A stretch of DNA of 64,000 nucleotides from Butyricimonas sp. Marseille-P3923 (GCF_900184685.1 NZ_FXXL01000007.1:1860001-1924000), one strand, 5' to 3'; shown: positions 1 through 8,886, counted from the first letter of the stretch. Numbers and translations: made by a program. The notes: generated by a model from the letters alone, not told the origin.

Positions 1-788
1 GCGTTGCACTGGCGTGCCATAGCGTAAGCCTTATCATAGCATTTAGCCCAAATATCTTTACGAAGTTCCTCGTCATTCACTTCGTGACAGTAAACCCGTT
101 TCTCTTTACCGACAGCCGCAGCCAATTCCTCTTGCACCCGACAATGCTCTTTTATTGCCTCATGAGCGAAGATAATAGCCTCCAGCATCTCTTTCTCGGA
201 CACCTCGTTCATCTCACCCTCCACCATCATAATATTCTCGTAAGTAGCGGCAACCATAATATCCAAATCAGCCGTCGCCAACTGGCTTCTGGTCGGGTTA
301 ATCACCAACTCGCCATCCACACGGGCTACACGAACTTCGGAAATCGGTCCGTGGAAAGGAATATCACTCACGGCAATAGCGGCAGATGCTGCCAATCCTG
401 CCAAACAATCCGGCATCGTCTCGGCATCGCCCGAATACAATGTTACCTGCACGAAAGTCTCGGCATGGTAATCATCCGGGAACAAGGGACGCAACGCGCG
501 GTCTATCAAACGGGATACCAGAATCTCGTAATCGGAACTTCTTCCCTCCCTGCGAGTAAATCCTCCCGGGAAACGTCCCAGAGAAGCGAACTTTTCTTTA
601 TAATCCACGGACAAAGGCATAAAGTCCACGTCCGGACCTGCATCCTGTGCAGAAACAACCGTAGCCAGAAGCATCGTATCGCCCATCTTCAACATAACAG
701 CCCCATCGGCTTGTTTGGCGAGCTTCCCGGTCTCTAGCGTAATTACCCTACCATCTTTCAGGGTAATGCTTTTTTCAATTACATTCAT
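1..788 (-). CDS. pnp: Polynucleotide phosphorylase, N-terminal part (cut by window edge)
   Basis: The minus strand reads open from an ATG at 788 to the left edge (262 codons). It begins [22 protein letters not shown] and contains the RNase PH-fold signature around '[13 protein letters not shown]' and '[14 protein letters not shown]', both typical of PNPase. The enzyme degrades RNA 3' to 5' by phosphorolysis in the cytoplasm and is usually a homotrimer. The second RNase PH core and the KH/S1 RNA-binding domains lie outside the window. It follows rpsO on the same strand, the classic rpsO-pnp order, but a strong terminator lies between them, so pnp probably also has its own promoter. The gene is incomplete here only because the window ends. 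Confidence 0.97.
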   Translation of the reverse strand, partial: MNVIEKSITLKDGRVITLETGKLAKQADGAVMLKMGDTMLLATVVSAQDAGPDVDFMPLSVDYKEKFASLGRFPGGFTRREGRSSDYEILVSRLIDRALRPLFPDDYHAETFVQVTLYSGDAETMPDCLAGLAASAAIAVSDIPFHGPISEVRVARVDGELVINPTRSQLATADLDIMVAATYENIMMVEGEMNEVSEKEMLEAIIFAHEAIKEHCRVQEELAAAVGKEKRVYCHEVNDEELRKDIWAKCYDKAYAMARQCN

Positions 789-870
789 AGAAATAATAAT
801 ACTGTTAAAATATAAAACATTTTAACGGAATTCTTTAAGATAAAAGGAGGAGGAGGGGAGGATTTTAATA

Positions 871-899
871 AAAAGACGCTCCGGGTAACCCGGAGCGTC
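871..899 (-). terminator. rpsO terminator
   Basis: An 11-bp perfect GC-rich stem (875-885 with 889-899, three-base loop) is followed on the minus strand by TTTT and an AT-rich tail. It lies 11 bases past the rpsO stop codon and so separates rpsO from pnp. Confidence 0.9.
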
Positions 900-909
900 C
901 GGTATGTAA

Positions 910-1179
910 TTACTTACGTAAATTCAATGCTTTCACGATAGCACGATATCTCTCGATATCTTTCTTCTTCATGTAATCAAGCAACGCTCTACGTTTTCCA
1001 ACCAATTTAATCAAAGATCTTTGAGTAGCGAAATCTTTGTGGTTTTTCTTTAAATGCTCGGTCAAATGAGCGATACGGTAGGAAAATAAAGCTACTTGTG
1101 ACTCAACAGAGCCGGTATCTTTATTAGACTTCCCGTACTGTGAAAAAAGTTCTTCTTTCTTTTCTGATGTCAAATACAT
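910..1179 (-). CDS. rpsO: 30S ribosomal protein S15
   Basis: This encodes an 89-residue protein starting MYLTSEKKEELFSQYG, the usual length for S15. It contains the conserved 'DTGSVESQVALFSYRIAHLTEHL' region and the 'LVGKRRALLDYMKKKD' motif that contact 16S rRNA helices. S15 is a primary binder in the central domain of the 30S subunit. A longer reading from 1230 is possible, but the promoter -7 element at 1220-1227 places the transcript start below that, so the ATG at 1179 is chosen. pnp follows downstream. Confidence 0.98.
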   Translation of the reverse strand: MYLTSEKKEELFSQYGKSNKDTGSVESQVALFSYRIAHLTEHLKKNHKDFATQRSLIKLVGKRRALLDYMKKKDIERYRAIVKALNLRK

Positions 1180-1219
1180 GATGTTCAGTTCTTTAAATTT
1201 AAAAATTATTTTAACGCCG

Positions 1220-1227
1220 CAAAGATA
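1220..1227 (-). promoter_or_regulatory. rpsO promoter -7 element
   Basis: TATCTTTG on the minus strand matches the Bacteroidota -7 consensus TAnnTTTG. It sits about 40 bases before the rpsO ATG. Confidence 0.65.
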
Positions 1228-1269
1228 CACTTTATTCCGACATCAAACAATCTTTTCCATCCCTTTTTG

Positions 1270-1277
1270 TATTTTTG
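1270..1277 (+). promoter_or_regulatory. Promoter -7 element for the DUF1573 gene
   Basis: TATTTTTG matches TAnnTTTG exactly and lies 19 bases before the ATG at 1297. It therefore argues against the upstream in-frame start at 1267. No clear -33 TTTG is visible. Confidence 0.6.
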
Positions 1278-1296
1278 TACTCAAAATTACAACGAC

Positions 1297-2001
1297 ATGA
1301 GCAGAAAAGGGAAAACACTAATATACTTCATCATGCTATTCATTCCGGCTCTCGCGTTCGGACAGAAAGCCAAGATCGCGTTCGAGAAAAACACGATCGA
1401 CGCAGGTCTGGTACAGGAAACCGGAGGAAAAATCACGTATAACTTCAAATTCGTGAACAAGGGCAAAGCACCGTTACTAATAAAATACGTAGAAACGACT
1501 TGTGGATGTACTGTTCCAAAATGGAACCGCCGTCCGATCCTGCCACAGGACAGCGGAACCATCTCCGTGGTCTTCAACCCGAAAGACCGTCCCGGTACCT
1601 TCTCCAAGAAAATTATCGTGTACACCAATGGTAACCCGCCCAATCTTGTCTTAAAATTAAACGGAGAAGTCGTGGGCAAACCCGCGGACATAGATAAAGA
1701 ATATCCCTTCACAGCGGGAGAGTTACGCGTCAACACGGACACCATCTCCATAAACCAATTAAAAACAAAACAACAAATCGTGAATATGATCAATACCGGC
1801 AAAAAAAATATATCCATTACATCCATCGTCAAACCCGACTACCTAGAAGTAGATTACACCCCCTTCACCATGGAGAAAGGAATGATCGGCAACCTCATCA
1901 TCCGCTACACCGGAAACGAGAACACCGCGTTCTCTCCCGCCGATCGACTTGTAATCCGAACCAGTCAAGGCGAGAGCTTTAGCTTCTCCCTTGTTTATTA
2001 A
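1297..2001 (+). CDS. DUF1573 domain exported protein
   Basis: The product has 234 residues and begins with a Sec-type signal peptide (MSRKGK, then a hydrophobic stretch ending ...ALAFGQ). An Ig-like DUF1573 domain follows, with the hallmark 'TTCGCTVP' cysteine motif and 'I.VVFNPKDRPGTFSKKI'. DUF1573 proteins are abundant in Bacteroidota and their function is unknown; the fold resembles ASPM-SPD-2-Hydin domains. A second beta-rich half has lost the cysteine motif. The start at 1297 is chosen because of the promoter at 1270-1277. The mutS2 gene starts 36 bp downstream, so the two may be co-transcribed. Confidence 0.85.
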   Translation: MSRKGKTLIYFIMLFIPALAFGQKAKIAFEKNTIDAGLVQETGGKITYNFKFVNKGKAPLLIKYVETTCGCTVPKWNRRPILPQDSGTISVVFNPKDRPGTFSKKIIVYTNGNPPNLVLKLNGEVVGKPADIDKEYPFTAGELRVNTDTISINQLKTKQQIVNMINTGKKNISITSIVKPDYLEVDYTPFTMEKGMIGNLIIRYTGNENTAFSPADRLVIRTSQGESFSFSLVY

Positions 2002-2002
2002 T

Positions 2003-2036
2003 CATTTTCAATTTTGCATTTTCAATTTTCAATTAG
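2003..2036. repeat. AT-rich 'TTTTCAATTTTCAATT' spacer repeat
   Basis: A tandem of CATTTTCAATTTT-like units fills the gap between the DUF1573 gene and mutS2. A nearly identical tract lies at 13373-13408, before hpt. See the repeat-family finding. Confidence 0.6.
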
Positions 2037-2037
2037 T

Positions 2038-4518
2038 ATGGTTTATCCTGAAAATTTCGAGACAAAAATAAAATTCGACAAAATAAGACAACTTATCAGC
2101 AACAACAGCCTGAGTGACATGGGACGTGAGCTGGTAGACAATATCACGTTTTCATCCGACGCGGATTGGATTCGCACCTCACTCTCCGAAACGGCGGAAT
2201 TTATACGCATCTGTCAGGAAGAAGAGAATTTCCCGGTATCTTATTATCACGATGCCCGTCCTTTTCTCGCTCGCGTAAGAGTCGAAGGGCTATTTCTGGA
2301 AATAAACGAACTGGTAATACTAAAAAACTCGCTGGAATCATTGAACGCCATTACCCGTTTTTTCAACAACAAACAGGAACAATACCCTTCACTGGTCGCT
2401 CGTGCCGGGGACATACGTGTATTCCCGTATATATTGCAGCGTCTGGATTCCATCGTTTCCAAATTCGGCACGATAAAAGACTCCGCCTCCCCTGCCCTCG
2501 CGAATATCCGGCATAGTATCACAAAAAAACAATCCGGAATATCCCGCCGCATGCAAGCCTTATTGCAGAAAGCACAGGAAGAGGGCTGGGCAGACAAAGA
2601 CACGAACATATCCATCCGTGACGGCAGAATGGTTATTCCCGTTCCCGCCGCCTACAAACGAAAAATAAACGGTATCGTGCATGATGAATCGACAACCGGA
2701 AAAACATCATATATCGAACCCACGGAAATCATCGAAACCAACAACGAAATCCGGGAGTTGCAGCTAGAAGAAAAACGGGAAATCACCCGTATCCTCCGCC
2801 AGTTCGCGGATGACATACGTCCCTATATCGACGACTTGATCCCGGCATACGATTTCATGGCTTTCGTGGACTTCGTTCGCTCGAAAGCACTTTTCGCCAT
2901 TCGGGTAAACGCCATCGTACCCGTTTTCGAGAATCGTCCCGAGATGTTATGGTACAAGGCAAAACATCCCCTGTTATACCTTAGTTTAAAAGCCAACGGC
3001 AAGGAAGTCGTACCTCTGGATATCGAGATCAACGAGGAACAACGTATCGTCCTAATCTCCGGCCCTAACGCCGGGGGTAAATCCGTTTGCTTGCAAACCG
3101 CCGGACTCTTGCAGTACATGTTCCAATGCGGCATTCCCGTACCCGTGGAAGAATCGAGTAAATTCGGGATATTCCGCAAGATACTTATTGACATGGGTGA
3201 CGAACAATCACTCGAAAACGATTTGAGTACGTATAGCTCCCATCTGGTGAACATGAAAAATTTCGTGCGTTACGCGTCAGACGATACATTAATCCTAATC
3301 GACGAGTTCGGAACGGGCACGGAACCCATGCTGGGAGGAGCCATTGCAGAAGCAATACTGAACGCTTTGAACCAGAACCAAGTGAAAGGAGTTATCACTA
3401 CCCACTATACTAACTTGAAGCACTTTGCCTCCTCTGCCCCGGGCATCGTGAACGGTGCCATGTTATACGATTCCCACCGGATGCTTCCCTTGTTCCAATT
3501 GGAAATCGGCAAACCGGGTTCCTCTTTCGCGTTCGAGATAGCCAAGAAAATAGGGCTCCCGAAGGAGATTCTCGACGATGCCGCCGGCAAAATCGGGGAA
3601 GACAGGGTCAACTTCGACAAGCACTTGAAAGAAATCCTACGGGACAAACGGTACTGGGAAGAAAAACGGAAACGCATTCACGACAACGAAAAACGCCTCG
3701 AGGAAGTGCTGGAGCGTTACAAGAAAGAACTGGATGATGCTTCCAAATTAAGAAAAGAGATCATCAAGGAAGCGCAGGAAAAAGCAAAGGAAATCATATC
3801 CGGTGCAAACAGTACGATAGAGAGAACCATCCGGGAAATCAAGGAAAGCCAAGCAGAAAAAGAGCAAACGAAATTGGCAAAGGCTGCCTTTGAAGAAGAA
3901 AAACAACGCCTACTCGCGGAAGAACAAGGCGAAGAAGAACGTCTTCAAAAGAAAATCGAGAAACTGAAGAACCGGGAAAAGAAACGTCAAGAACGGGGAA
4001 AACAACCGCAAACCGCCACGCCGGAACAAGAAACCCGAAAAACACTCGCGCTCAATAAAGGAGATCTCGTGCAACTCGACAATAAAGCTATCGGCGAAAT
4101 TATCGAAATCAATGATAAAAGCGCCGTGATTGCCCTAGGCGGACTGATGACAACCGTGAAAACGGAACGTCTAACGAAAGTATCCAACAGCGTGGCAAAG
4201 AAAATAACACAAAGCAAGCCGAGGCAAAGCACCTCGTCCTATCTGGAAAACATCAGCCAGAAACGCATGGACTTCAAGCCGGAAATTGACGTCCGCGGGT
4301 TGCGGGGGGACGAGGCTCTCATGAAAGTAGCCGAATTTATAGACTCGGCTGTCATGCTGAACATGAAAGACTTGCGTATCCTGCACGGGACGGGTACCGG
4401 TGCCCTTCGGCAGATTATCAGGGATTACTTGAGAACGAATCCCGTCGTCGGTCATTGCGGGGACGAACACGTGCAAATGGGAGGCTCAGGAATCACGGTT
4501 GTCAAACTGGATATCTGA
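2038..4518 (+). CDS. mutS2: Endonuclease MutS2 / Smr-domain ATPase
   Basis: The product has 826 residues. The order is an N-terminal clamp/lever region, an ABC-type ATPase with Walker A 'GPNAGGKS' near residue 341 and Walker B 'LILIDEFGTGTEP', a long charged coiled coil (about residues 520-670), a KOW-like segment, and a C-terminal Smr nuclease domain with 'DVRGLRGDEAL' and 'ILHGTGTGALR'. It lacks the mismatch-recognition domain of MutS. MutS2 proteins act on branched DNA or on collided ribosomes, depending on the species; which applies here cannot be read from sequence. The start at 2038 (MVYPENFETK) matches the family better than an in-frame ATG at 2014 that lies within the repeat tract. 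Confidence 0.95.
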   Translation: MVYPENFETKIKFDKIRQLISNNSLSDMGRELVDNITFSSDADWIRTSLSETAEFIRICQEEENFPVSYYHDARPFLARVRVEGLFLEINELVILKNSLESLNAITRFFNNKQEQYPSLVARAGDIRVFPYILQRLDSIVSKFGTIKDSASPALANIRHSITKKQSGISRRMQALLQKAQEEGWADKDTNISIRDGRMVIPVPAAYKRKINGIVHDESTTGKTSYIEPTEIIETNNEIRELQLEEKREITRILRQFADDIRPYIDDLIPAYDFMAFVDFVRSKALFAIRVNAIVPVFENRPEMLWYKAKHPLLYLSLKANGKEVVPLDIEINEEQRIVLISGPNAGGKSVCLQTAGLLQYMFQCGIPVPVEESSKFGIFRKILIDMGDEQSLENDLSTYSSHLVNMKNFVRYASDDTLILIDEFGTGTEPMLGGAIAEAILNALNQNQVKGVITTHYTNLKHFASSAPGIVNGAMLYDSHRMLPLFQLEIGKPGSSFAFEIAKKIGLPKEILDDAAGKIGEDRVNFDKHLKEILRDKRYWEEKRKRIHDNEKRLEEVLERYKKELDDASKLRKEIIKEAQEKAKEIISGANSTIERTIREIKESQAEKEQTKLAKAAFEEEKQRLLAEEQGEEERLQKKIEKLKNREKKRQERGKQPQTATPEQETRKTLALNKGDLVQLDNKAIGEIIEINDKSAVIALGGLMTTVKTERLTKVSNSVAKKITQSKPRQSTSSYLENISQKRMDFKPEIDVRGLRGDEALMKVAEFIDSAVMLNMKDLRILHGTGTGALRQIIRDYLRTNPVVGHCGDEHVQMGGSGITVVKLDI

Positions 4519-4543
4519 AAAACACGCCAAACTAAAATAGTGG

Positions 4544-4575
4544 ACACGAGAGAACCAAATTTCTCTCGTGTTTAA
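4544..4575 (+). terminator. Probable mutS2 terminator
   Basis: An 11-bp perfect stem (4544-4554 with 4561-4571) lies 26 bases after the mutS2 stop. The trailing T run is weak. Confidence 0.6.
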
Positions 4576-4634
4576 GTCAAAATAAGTTAAATAATAAATA
4601 TATTTAATATACGTGACTTGTACTTGATTAATAT

Positions 4635-4678
4635 CAACTCCCATTCAATTCCCATTCAACTCCCATTCATCCCCTATT
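4635..4678. repeat. Array of 11-bp repeats, CAACTCCCATT type
   Basis: Three consecutive 11-mers (4635-4645, 4646-4656, 4657-4667) are CAACTCCCATT, CAATTCCCATT and CAACTCCCATT, followed by a decayed fourth unit. The rest of the 425-base gap between mutS2 and the HTH gene is AT-rich, with no other structure I can support. Comparable 11-bp periodicity occurs near 29,906 and 44,410. Confidence 0.7.
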
Positions 4679-4943
4679 ACAAAGGTTGAATAATAGAATT
4701 TAAATTGAATTTGAATAAAATTTAATAATAGCAAAATACATGGTATAACTATAGTCTATTCTAGCCCGATAACTGAATTGGACAGAAATTCACCTCGAAC
4801 AAGGAAGAAAAACTGTAAAAATTTTTTGACAAGAGTTTATCTTGCATTTTTGAAATAAGCATATACCAATATACAGTATTATCATGACCAATAATAATAA
4901 AGTTATTGATCATACCGTGAACACGGGAATTCTACATGAAAAA

Positions 4944-5300
4944 TCAACGACTTAAATCTTTCTTTTTTTCAAACATTTTTTGCATGATTCGGTCATATTC
5001 CATATCATCCAATTCCACTTCCAACATGACTTTCCGTTTGGAAGAAGTCGTTTGTAACTCATTCACACGGTCTGCACCAATAACTTTATTCTCCTCTCCT
5101 AAACACTCCGAAAATACGCGAAACAGATCGACATTCAACACCATGCAAATTTGATACAACAGATGTGTATCAATTGATTGACGCTTGAAAAGATTGTACA
5201 CAACTGTCCTCTCCTTATTAATCATCCGAGCGAATTGACTGATACTCAAACCACTCTTCTCAAATTCTTGCCTTATTATCTCTCCTATATCTAATTTCAT
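4944..5300 (-). CDS. XRE-family helix-turn-helix regulator
   Basis: This is a 118-residue protein. An XRE/Cro-type HTH spans about residues 6-62, with 'LSISQFARMINKERTVVYNLFKRQSIDTHLLYQI' covering the recognition helix. A 50-residue charged tail, rich in Lys/Glu, may mediate oligomerisation. It is divergent from the coiled-coil lipoprotein and barrel pair, with only 186 bases between them, so it could regulate that pair; that is inference from position. No ligand or partner domain is visible. Confidence 0.8.
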   Translation of the reverse strand: MKLDIGEIIRQEFEKSGLSISQFARMINKERTVVYNLFKRQSIDTHLLYQICMVLNVDLFRVFSECLGEENKVIGADRVNELQTTSSKRKVMLEVELDDMEYDRIMQKMFEKKKDLSR

Positions 5301-5377
5301 GGAATAAAAATACGAGAATTATACAGACAAAAGAACCGCCATCTGTATTATATAATCACAAAAATGTTGCACAATTC

Positions 5378-5408
5378 TTGCATAAGTAAATTTTATACCA
5401 TACTTTTG
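5378..5408 (+). promoter_or_regulatory. Promoter of the coiled-coil lipoprotein operon
   Basis: TTG at 5378-5380, a 20-base spacer and TACTTTTG at 5401-5408 match the Bacteroidota promoter well. The transcript would have a leader of about 70 bases. Confidence 0.75.
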
Positions 5409-5486
5409 TAAAGTTAATATAACAATTCACTTGTTATTGTATAAATAAACCTATAGAATTATTCAATGTTTAATAAAAAAAGTGTT

Positions 5487-7658
5487 ATGAGAAAAATTGG
5501 TTTACTAGTTGTTTTAATAACTATGGTAATGTTCTCTTGCGTGGACGACAAAGAATCTGCAACAGTTGAACAAATGCGTACGGCAAAAACTGCATGGTTG
5601 CAAGCTCAAGCCGAAATGATAAAAGCACAAGGCGAAGCCCAAAAGATTTTAGCCGAAACAGAGAAATTAAAAGCGGAAAATGACGCCAAAAACGAGGCTG
5701 CACGTATCGAAATAGAGAAATTGAAAGCCCAAGCTGAAGCCGCGAAGACCGAAGCCGAGGCTGAACAAATCCGTGCAGAAATCGAGAGAATCAACCAAGA
5801 AGTGGAGCAAGCTCGTTTGGAATTCGAATACCAACAACGGTTGAACGAACTGGAATACCAAGTAGCCGAGGCAAAAGCCGCCTACAAATTACAAGAATTC
5901 CAAAACAAATTAAACCAAGCTATCATCGATGGCAAATTAAACTCGGGACTTATTGAAGTGTACAATCAATACACTTCAGCATTAAATAAGTTGCGCGGTG
6001 CAGAACTTAAAGTTTCCCAAAAACAACAGGAAATTGCCACGAAAGAGAAAACGATTAACAGCGGTTATGATGGCTACGTGAAAGGGCTGCAAACAGAAAT
6101 TGCCACAGCACAAAAAAATATCGAGGAGGCTAAAGCAGCACTGGAAACATGGATGGAAAACAACACAGATGTGACTAAAGACGAAGCATCTAAAAAAGTT
6201 GAAGAATTAAACGCCCAAAAAGAAGCGTTGGATAAAAAATACAGCGATTTAACCTTAAAATTAATCGACTTACAAGCCGACCAAAGCAAATTGCTTGCAG
6301 CGCTAGATGCAGCTAAAAAAAATCAAAGCAACGCTAACAATGCAAAAAACAAAGCTGGAGAAGAGCTAGAAAAGGCAACCCAAGCGTACGAGGATGCTGA
6401 AAATGGTCTAAATTCAGCTAAACAAGATATCATCAACGAGTTCCCGGAATTTGAATACGGGGTTACTACCAATATCGAGAAAAAACAAGCAGAGTTAGAA
6501 AAAGCAACCGCCGAAACGGCAAAAACATTAGCAGAAGCAAAGGTTGCTTTAGAAAAAGCAAAGACCAGTATTCCGGAATTATTCGCCACCAAAGAAAATG
6601 CTGAAAAAGCTGTTGAACCTATTCAAAAGGAAGCAGAAAGATTGACAAAAGAATTAGCTGAAGCAACGGAGGAAAAAGCTGTTTGCGAGGGGAAACAAGC
6701 TGCATTGAAAGAAAAAATGGAAACAGAAAAAGGCGTGTATGACAACCATCTCGCCGAAGTAAAACGGCTAACCGAGCTTTTAAAAGACGAGTCATTAAGT
6801 GCCGATGAAATCGCCGGATACCAAAGAGAGTTAAAAATCGCAGAGGAACTGGCAGCTGAAACAAAAATAACTTACGATGCCGCTAAAAAAGCACACGACG
6901 ACAACGAAGCCGCACTCAAAGAAGCAAAAGATAGCATCGAAGAGTTAAATAAAGAAATCGAGAAAAATGCAAAAACTTTAGCTGAAGCAGTGGTTGCAAT
7001 GGAAAAAGCCGAAAAGACTTACAACGACACGATGGAAGCCGTGAAAGAGGGCGGTGAATTGCAAAACAAGATCGCAATAGCGGAAAGTAACGCTAATAAC
7101 GCAGAAGAAGCTGAAGCTAATTTCAAAGAGAGACTAGAGGCTGCCAACAAAACTCTTACCGATTTCTTAGCTGATAAAGAAAAAGCAGAGAAAGCTTTTG
7201 CCACTGCCGAAGAAACTTTGGAAGCATCCGTAAAAGCTGTTGAAGATGCAGAAAAAGCAATAGAAGATTCTGAATACTCGGCTATCAAGAAAGAAAGAGA
7301 GAACATCAAGAGTGAAAAAGCTGTTTACGATGCCTTAATCACTGAATACGAGGAGTTAATCAATGATGGTTCTCTGACAGAGTACAAGGAAAGTATCGAA
7401 GCTAAAATCAAAGAGTGTAACGAAAATATCGCCACATACACTGAAACCATTGAGGAAAATCAAGCCCTAATCAAAGAATTCGAAGCAGCAGAAGAGGCTG
7501 AGAAAGACGAAATCGTTAATAGAGGTCATGAAACCTTGAGGAATGAAATTGCAATACTTGAACAAGAAATCAAGAACCTGCAAGAAATCATCGTATATAA
7601 CCAAGCAGAAGTTGACCGTTTGAAAGGAGTTATCGACTCTTTGGAAGAAGCCGAATAA
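5487..7658 (+). CDS. Long coiled-coil lipoprotein
   Basis: The product has 723 residues. A lipoprotein signal peptide ends in 'LITMVMFSC' and the mature protein starts CVDDKESATVEQ. The acidic residues just after Cys resemble the Bacteroidota lipoprotein export signal, so surface display is possible. Almost all the rest is Ala/Glu/Lys-rich heptad sequence, first without breaks (about residues 25-130) and then in several helical segments separated by short loops. No enzymatic motif is seen. A single extended helix of this length would far exceed the periplasm, so the chain must fold back, bundle or project outward. It shares a promoter with the barrel 62 bases downstream. A start at 5466 is also possible. 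The family is not one I can name. Confidence 0.8.
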   Translation: MRKIGLLVVLITMVMFSCVDDKESATVEQMRTAKTAWLQAQAEMIKAQGEAQKILAETEKLKAENDAKNEAARIEIEKLKAQAEAAKTEAEAEQIRAEIERINQEVEQARLEFEYQQRLNELEYQVAEAKAAYKLQEFQNKLNQAIIDGKLNSGLIEVYNQYTSALNKLRGAELKVSQKQQEIATKEKTINSGYDGYVKGLQTEIATAQKNIEEAKAALETWMENNTDVTKDEASKKVEELNAQKEALDKKYSDLTLKLIDLQADQSKLLAALDAAKKNQSNANNAKNKAGEELEKATQAYEDAENGLNSAKQDIINEFPEFEYGVTTNIEKKQAELEKATAETAKTLAEAKVALEKAKTSIPELFATKENAEKAVEPIQKEAERLTKELAEATEEKAVCEGKQAALKEKMETEKGVYDNHLAEVKRLTELLKDESLSADEIAGYQRELKIAEELAAETKITYDAAKKAHDDNEAALKEAKDSIEELNKEIEKNAKTLAEAVVAMEKAEKTYNDTMEAVKEGGELQNKIAIAESNANNAEEAEANFKERLEAANKTLTDFLADKEKAEKAFATAEETLEASVKAVEDAEKAIEDSEYSAIKKERENIKSEKAVYDALITEYEELINDGSLTEYKESIEAKIKECNENIATYTETIEENQALIKEFEAAEEAEKDEIVNRGHETLRNEIAILEQEIKNLQEIIVYNQAEVDRLKGVIDSLEEAE

Positions 7659-7675
7659 AAATACTGACGAACACA

Positions 7676-7700
7676 TCATCGGGCGTTAATCGCCCGATGA
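7676..7700 (+). other. Intra-operon stem-loop
   Basis: A perfect 10-bp stem (7676-7685 with 7691-7700, loop TTAAT) fills the gap between the lipoprotein and barrel genes. It lacks a T tract, so it more likely stabilises or sets the dose of the mRNA than terminates it. Confidence 0.65.
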
Positions 7701-7719
7701 AAACAAACACTATTCTAAT

Positions 7720-8472
7720 ATGTTAAAAAGAGTATTGACAATTGCCATCATCATGACGGGTTCGGTTCTGCTGGCGAATGCACAAGAGAAGCAAGAAGAT
7801 GTCACCCCGAAGAAAGGAGACAAGGCAGTTTCCTTGAACTTGGGCGTGGGTTCTTTTGTCGGCATGGAAGCCCCGGCTCCGAATCTAAGCAGCTACAATA
7901 TCTCTGCACCTCAAACCAGCTGGTTTGACAAACAGCTATCCTTGAACTTCGAGTTCAAATGGATGTTTGCAGAGAAATGGGCATTGAAAGCGATGGGAGG
8001 ATTCTCATTCAAAAACAACCCCGAGTACAAAGCCGTTCCCGGCAGTAGCACCGAGGGAAAATTTGAAGAAGGGGACGTCCCGGATTACAAATTCGTAACC
8101 TCGAAAGATAATTTGAAATATTCCGTGGTACTCGGGGCTGAACGTTACGTGAAAACCAAATACAATAAGTTATTTTTCCGCTACGGGGGTGAGTTCGGGT
8201 TTTCCTACGGACGCCAAACGGCAAAAGCCGACGACGAATCTTACTTGGGTAAATCCGTCGGGGAAGCATTCGGCTACCGGGTAGCCGGGGTGACCGGCTT
8301 CGATTATTTCGTTTCGAAAGCATTTTTCATTTCAATCGAAATACGCCCGTTGGCATACGACTACACGGTGTACAATATTCGCCCGCAAGTCGGATTAAAA
8401 CTTCTATCTTCAGACAGACACGGTATCGACTTTTTGTCTAACCCAATGTTGAAAATCGGATTCCGATTCTAA
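7720..8472 (+). CDS. Outer-membrane beta-barrel protein
   Basis: The product has 250 residues, with a signal peptide cleaved after '...LLANAQ'. Alternating-residue beta strands with aromatic girdles follow ('LSLNFEFKWMFAEKWALKAMGGFSF', 'FFRYGGEFGFSYGRQT'). The chain ends in Phe ('MLKIGFRF'), a BAM-type C-terminal signal. It resembles small OmpA/OMP_b-brl barrels of 8-10 strands. It lies directly behind the coiled-coil lipoprotein and probably in the same transcript, so the two may form a complex in the outer membrane; this is inference from synteny. A stem-loop terminator follows. Confidence 0.8.
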   Translation: MLKRVLTIAIIMTGSVLLANAQEKQEDVTPKKGDKAVSLNLGVGSFVGMEAPAPNLSSYNISAPQTSWFDKQLSLNFEFKWMFAEKWALKAMGGFSFKNNPEYKAVPGSSTEGKFEEGDVPDYKFVTSKDNLKYSVVLGAERYVKTKYNKLFFRYGGEFGFSYGRQTAKADDESYLGKSVGEAFGYRVAGVTGFDYFVSKAFFISIEIRPLAYDYTVYNIRPQVGLKLLSSDRHGIDFLSNPMLKIGFRF

Positions 8473-8521
8473 CAAATTATATTGCAACCAGAACGTACGG
8501 GAGTCTTTCCCGGGAGTAGCA

Positions 8522-8551
8522 GAGGATGTTTTGACACATCCTCGCTCTTTT
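8522..8551 (+). terminator. Terminator after the barrel gene
   Basis: An 8-bp stem GAGGATGT/ACATCCTC (8522-8529, 8536-8543) is followed by GCTCTTTTAT. The same stem sequence recurs in the hairpin after purE at 14647-14672. Confidence 0.7.
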
Positions 8552-8675
8552 ATATAAAATATAGCTGACAAAAGATTTTTTACAGGGAAAAGAGTAATAT
8601 TAATCTGACACGATACAGGCGGCAGAGTCACCATTTCGCAAACGAAATTCCCCAAAGCGATTATGTAGAATATTA

Positions 8676-8707
8676 TTTGTATTTCTAAATTAAATGTTAT
8701 AATTTTG
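8676..8707 (+). promoter_or_regulatory. Strong promoter with no gene directly behind it
   Basis: TTTG at 8676-8679, a 20-base spacer and TAATTTTG at 8700-8707 match the Bacteroidota consensus at both elements. Transcription should start near 8713, ahead of the unit at 8713-8886. Confidence 0.75.
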
Positions 8708-8712
8708 CGTCG

Positions 8713-8886
8713 TACGAGTGTTTAGCCTAGTTTTGAAAATATCATGTATCGGATTCCTTTCGAAAAGCCAAGTAGAAAGAGGTATTCATACATTTAAAAT
8801 ATTTGAAAATGCAACCAGCTCGGAGAGGCCGGACAACTCTTCGAGATATTGAAAGGGATACCGAGTGTATCCCTTTCTCCTTTTTT
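8713..8886 (+). ncRNA. Candidate small RNA or attenuated leader, about 170 nt
   Basis: This gene-free stretch is bounded by a consensus promoter and a strong intrinsic terminator. Visible structure: a 9-bp hairpin (8819-8827 with 8837-8845), and a 13-pair helix between 8749-8761 and 8851-8864 (one bulged A, one G-U). That helix is mutually exclusive with the terminator stem 8851-8861/8867-8877. This terminator/antiterminator arrangement would suit a riboswitch or attenuator for arginine deiminase downstream; a free-standing sRNA (6S-like, for example) is the alternative. I recognise no known Rfam fold. Confidence 0.55.
8851..8886 (+). terminator. Intrinsic terminator of the 8.7-kb RNA unit
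   Basis: A perfect 11-bp stem (8851-8861 with 8867-8877, loop CGAGT) is followed by TCCTTTTTT. Confidence 0.9.

Noticed and set aside
1287-1832. 181-residue minus-strand frame over the DUF1573 gene
   Set aside because: It is a mirror of a well-supported exported protein; its hydrophobicity reflects the antisense code.
4635-4678. CRISPR array
   Set aside because: The repeats are 11 bp with no spacers, and no cas gene occurs anywhere in the window.
8713-8886. 6S RNA
   Set aside because: The size fits, but I see no long rod with a central bubble closing the 5' and 3' ends. The strongest alternative helix competes with the terminator instead, so the name is not assigned.
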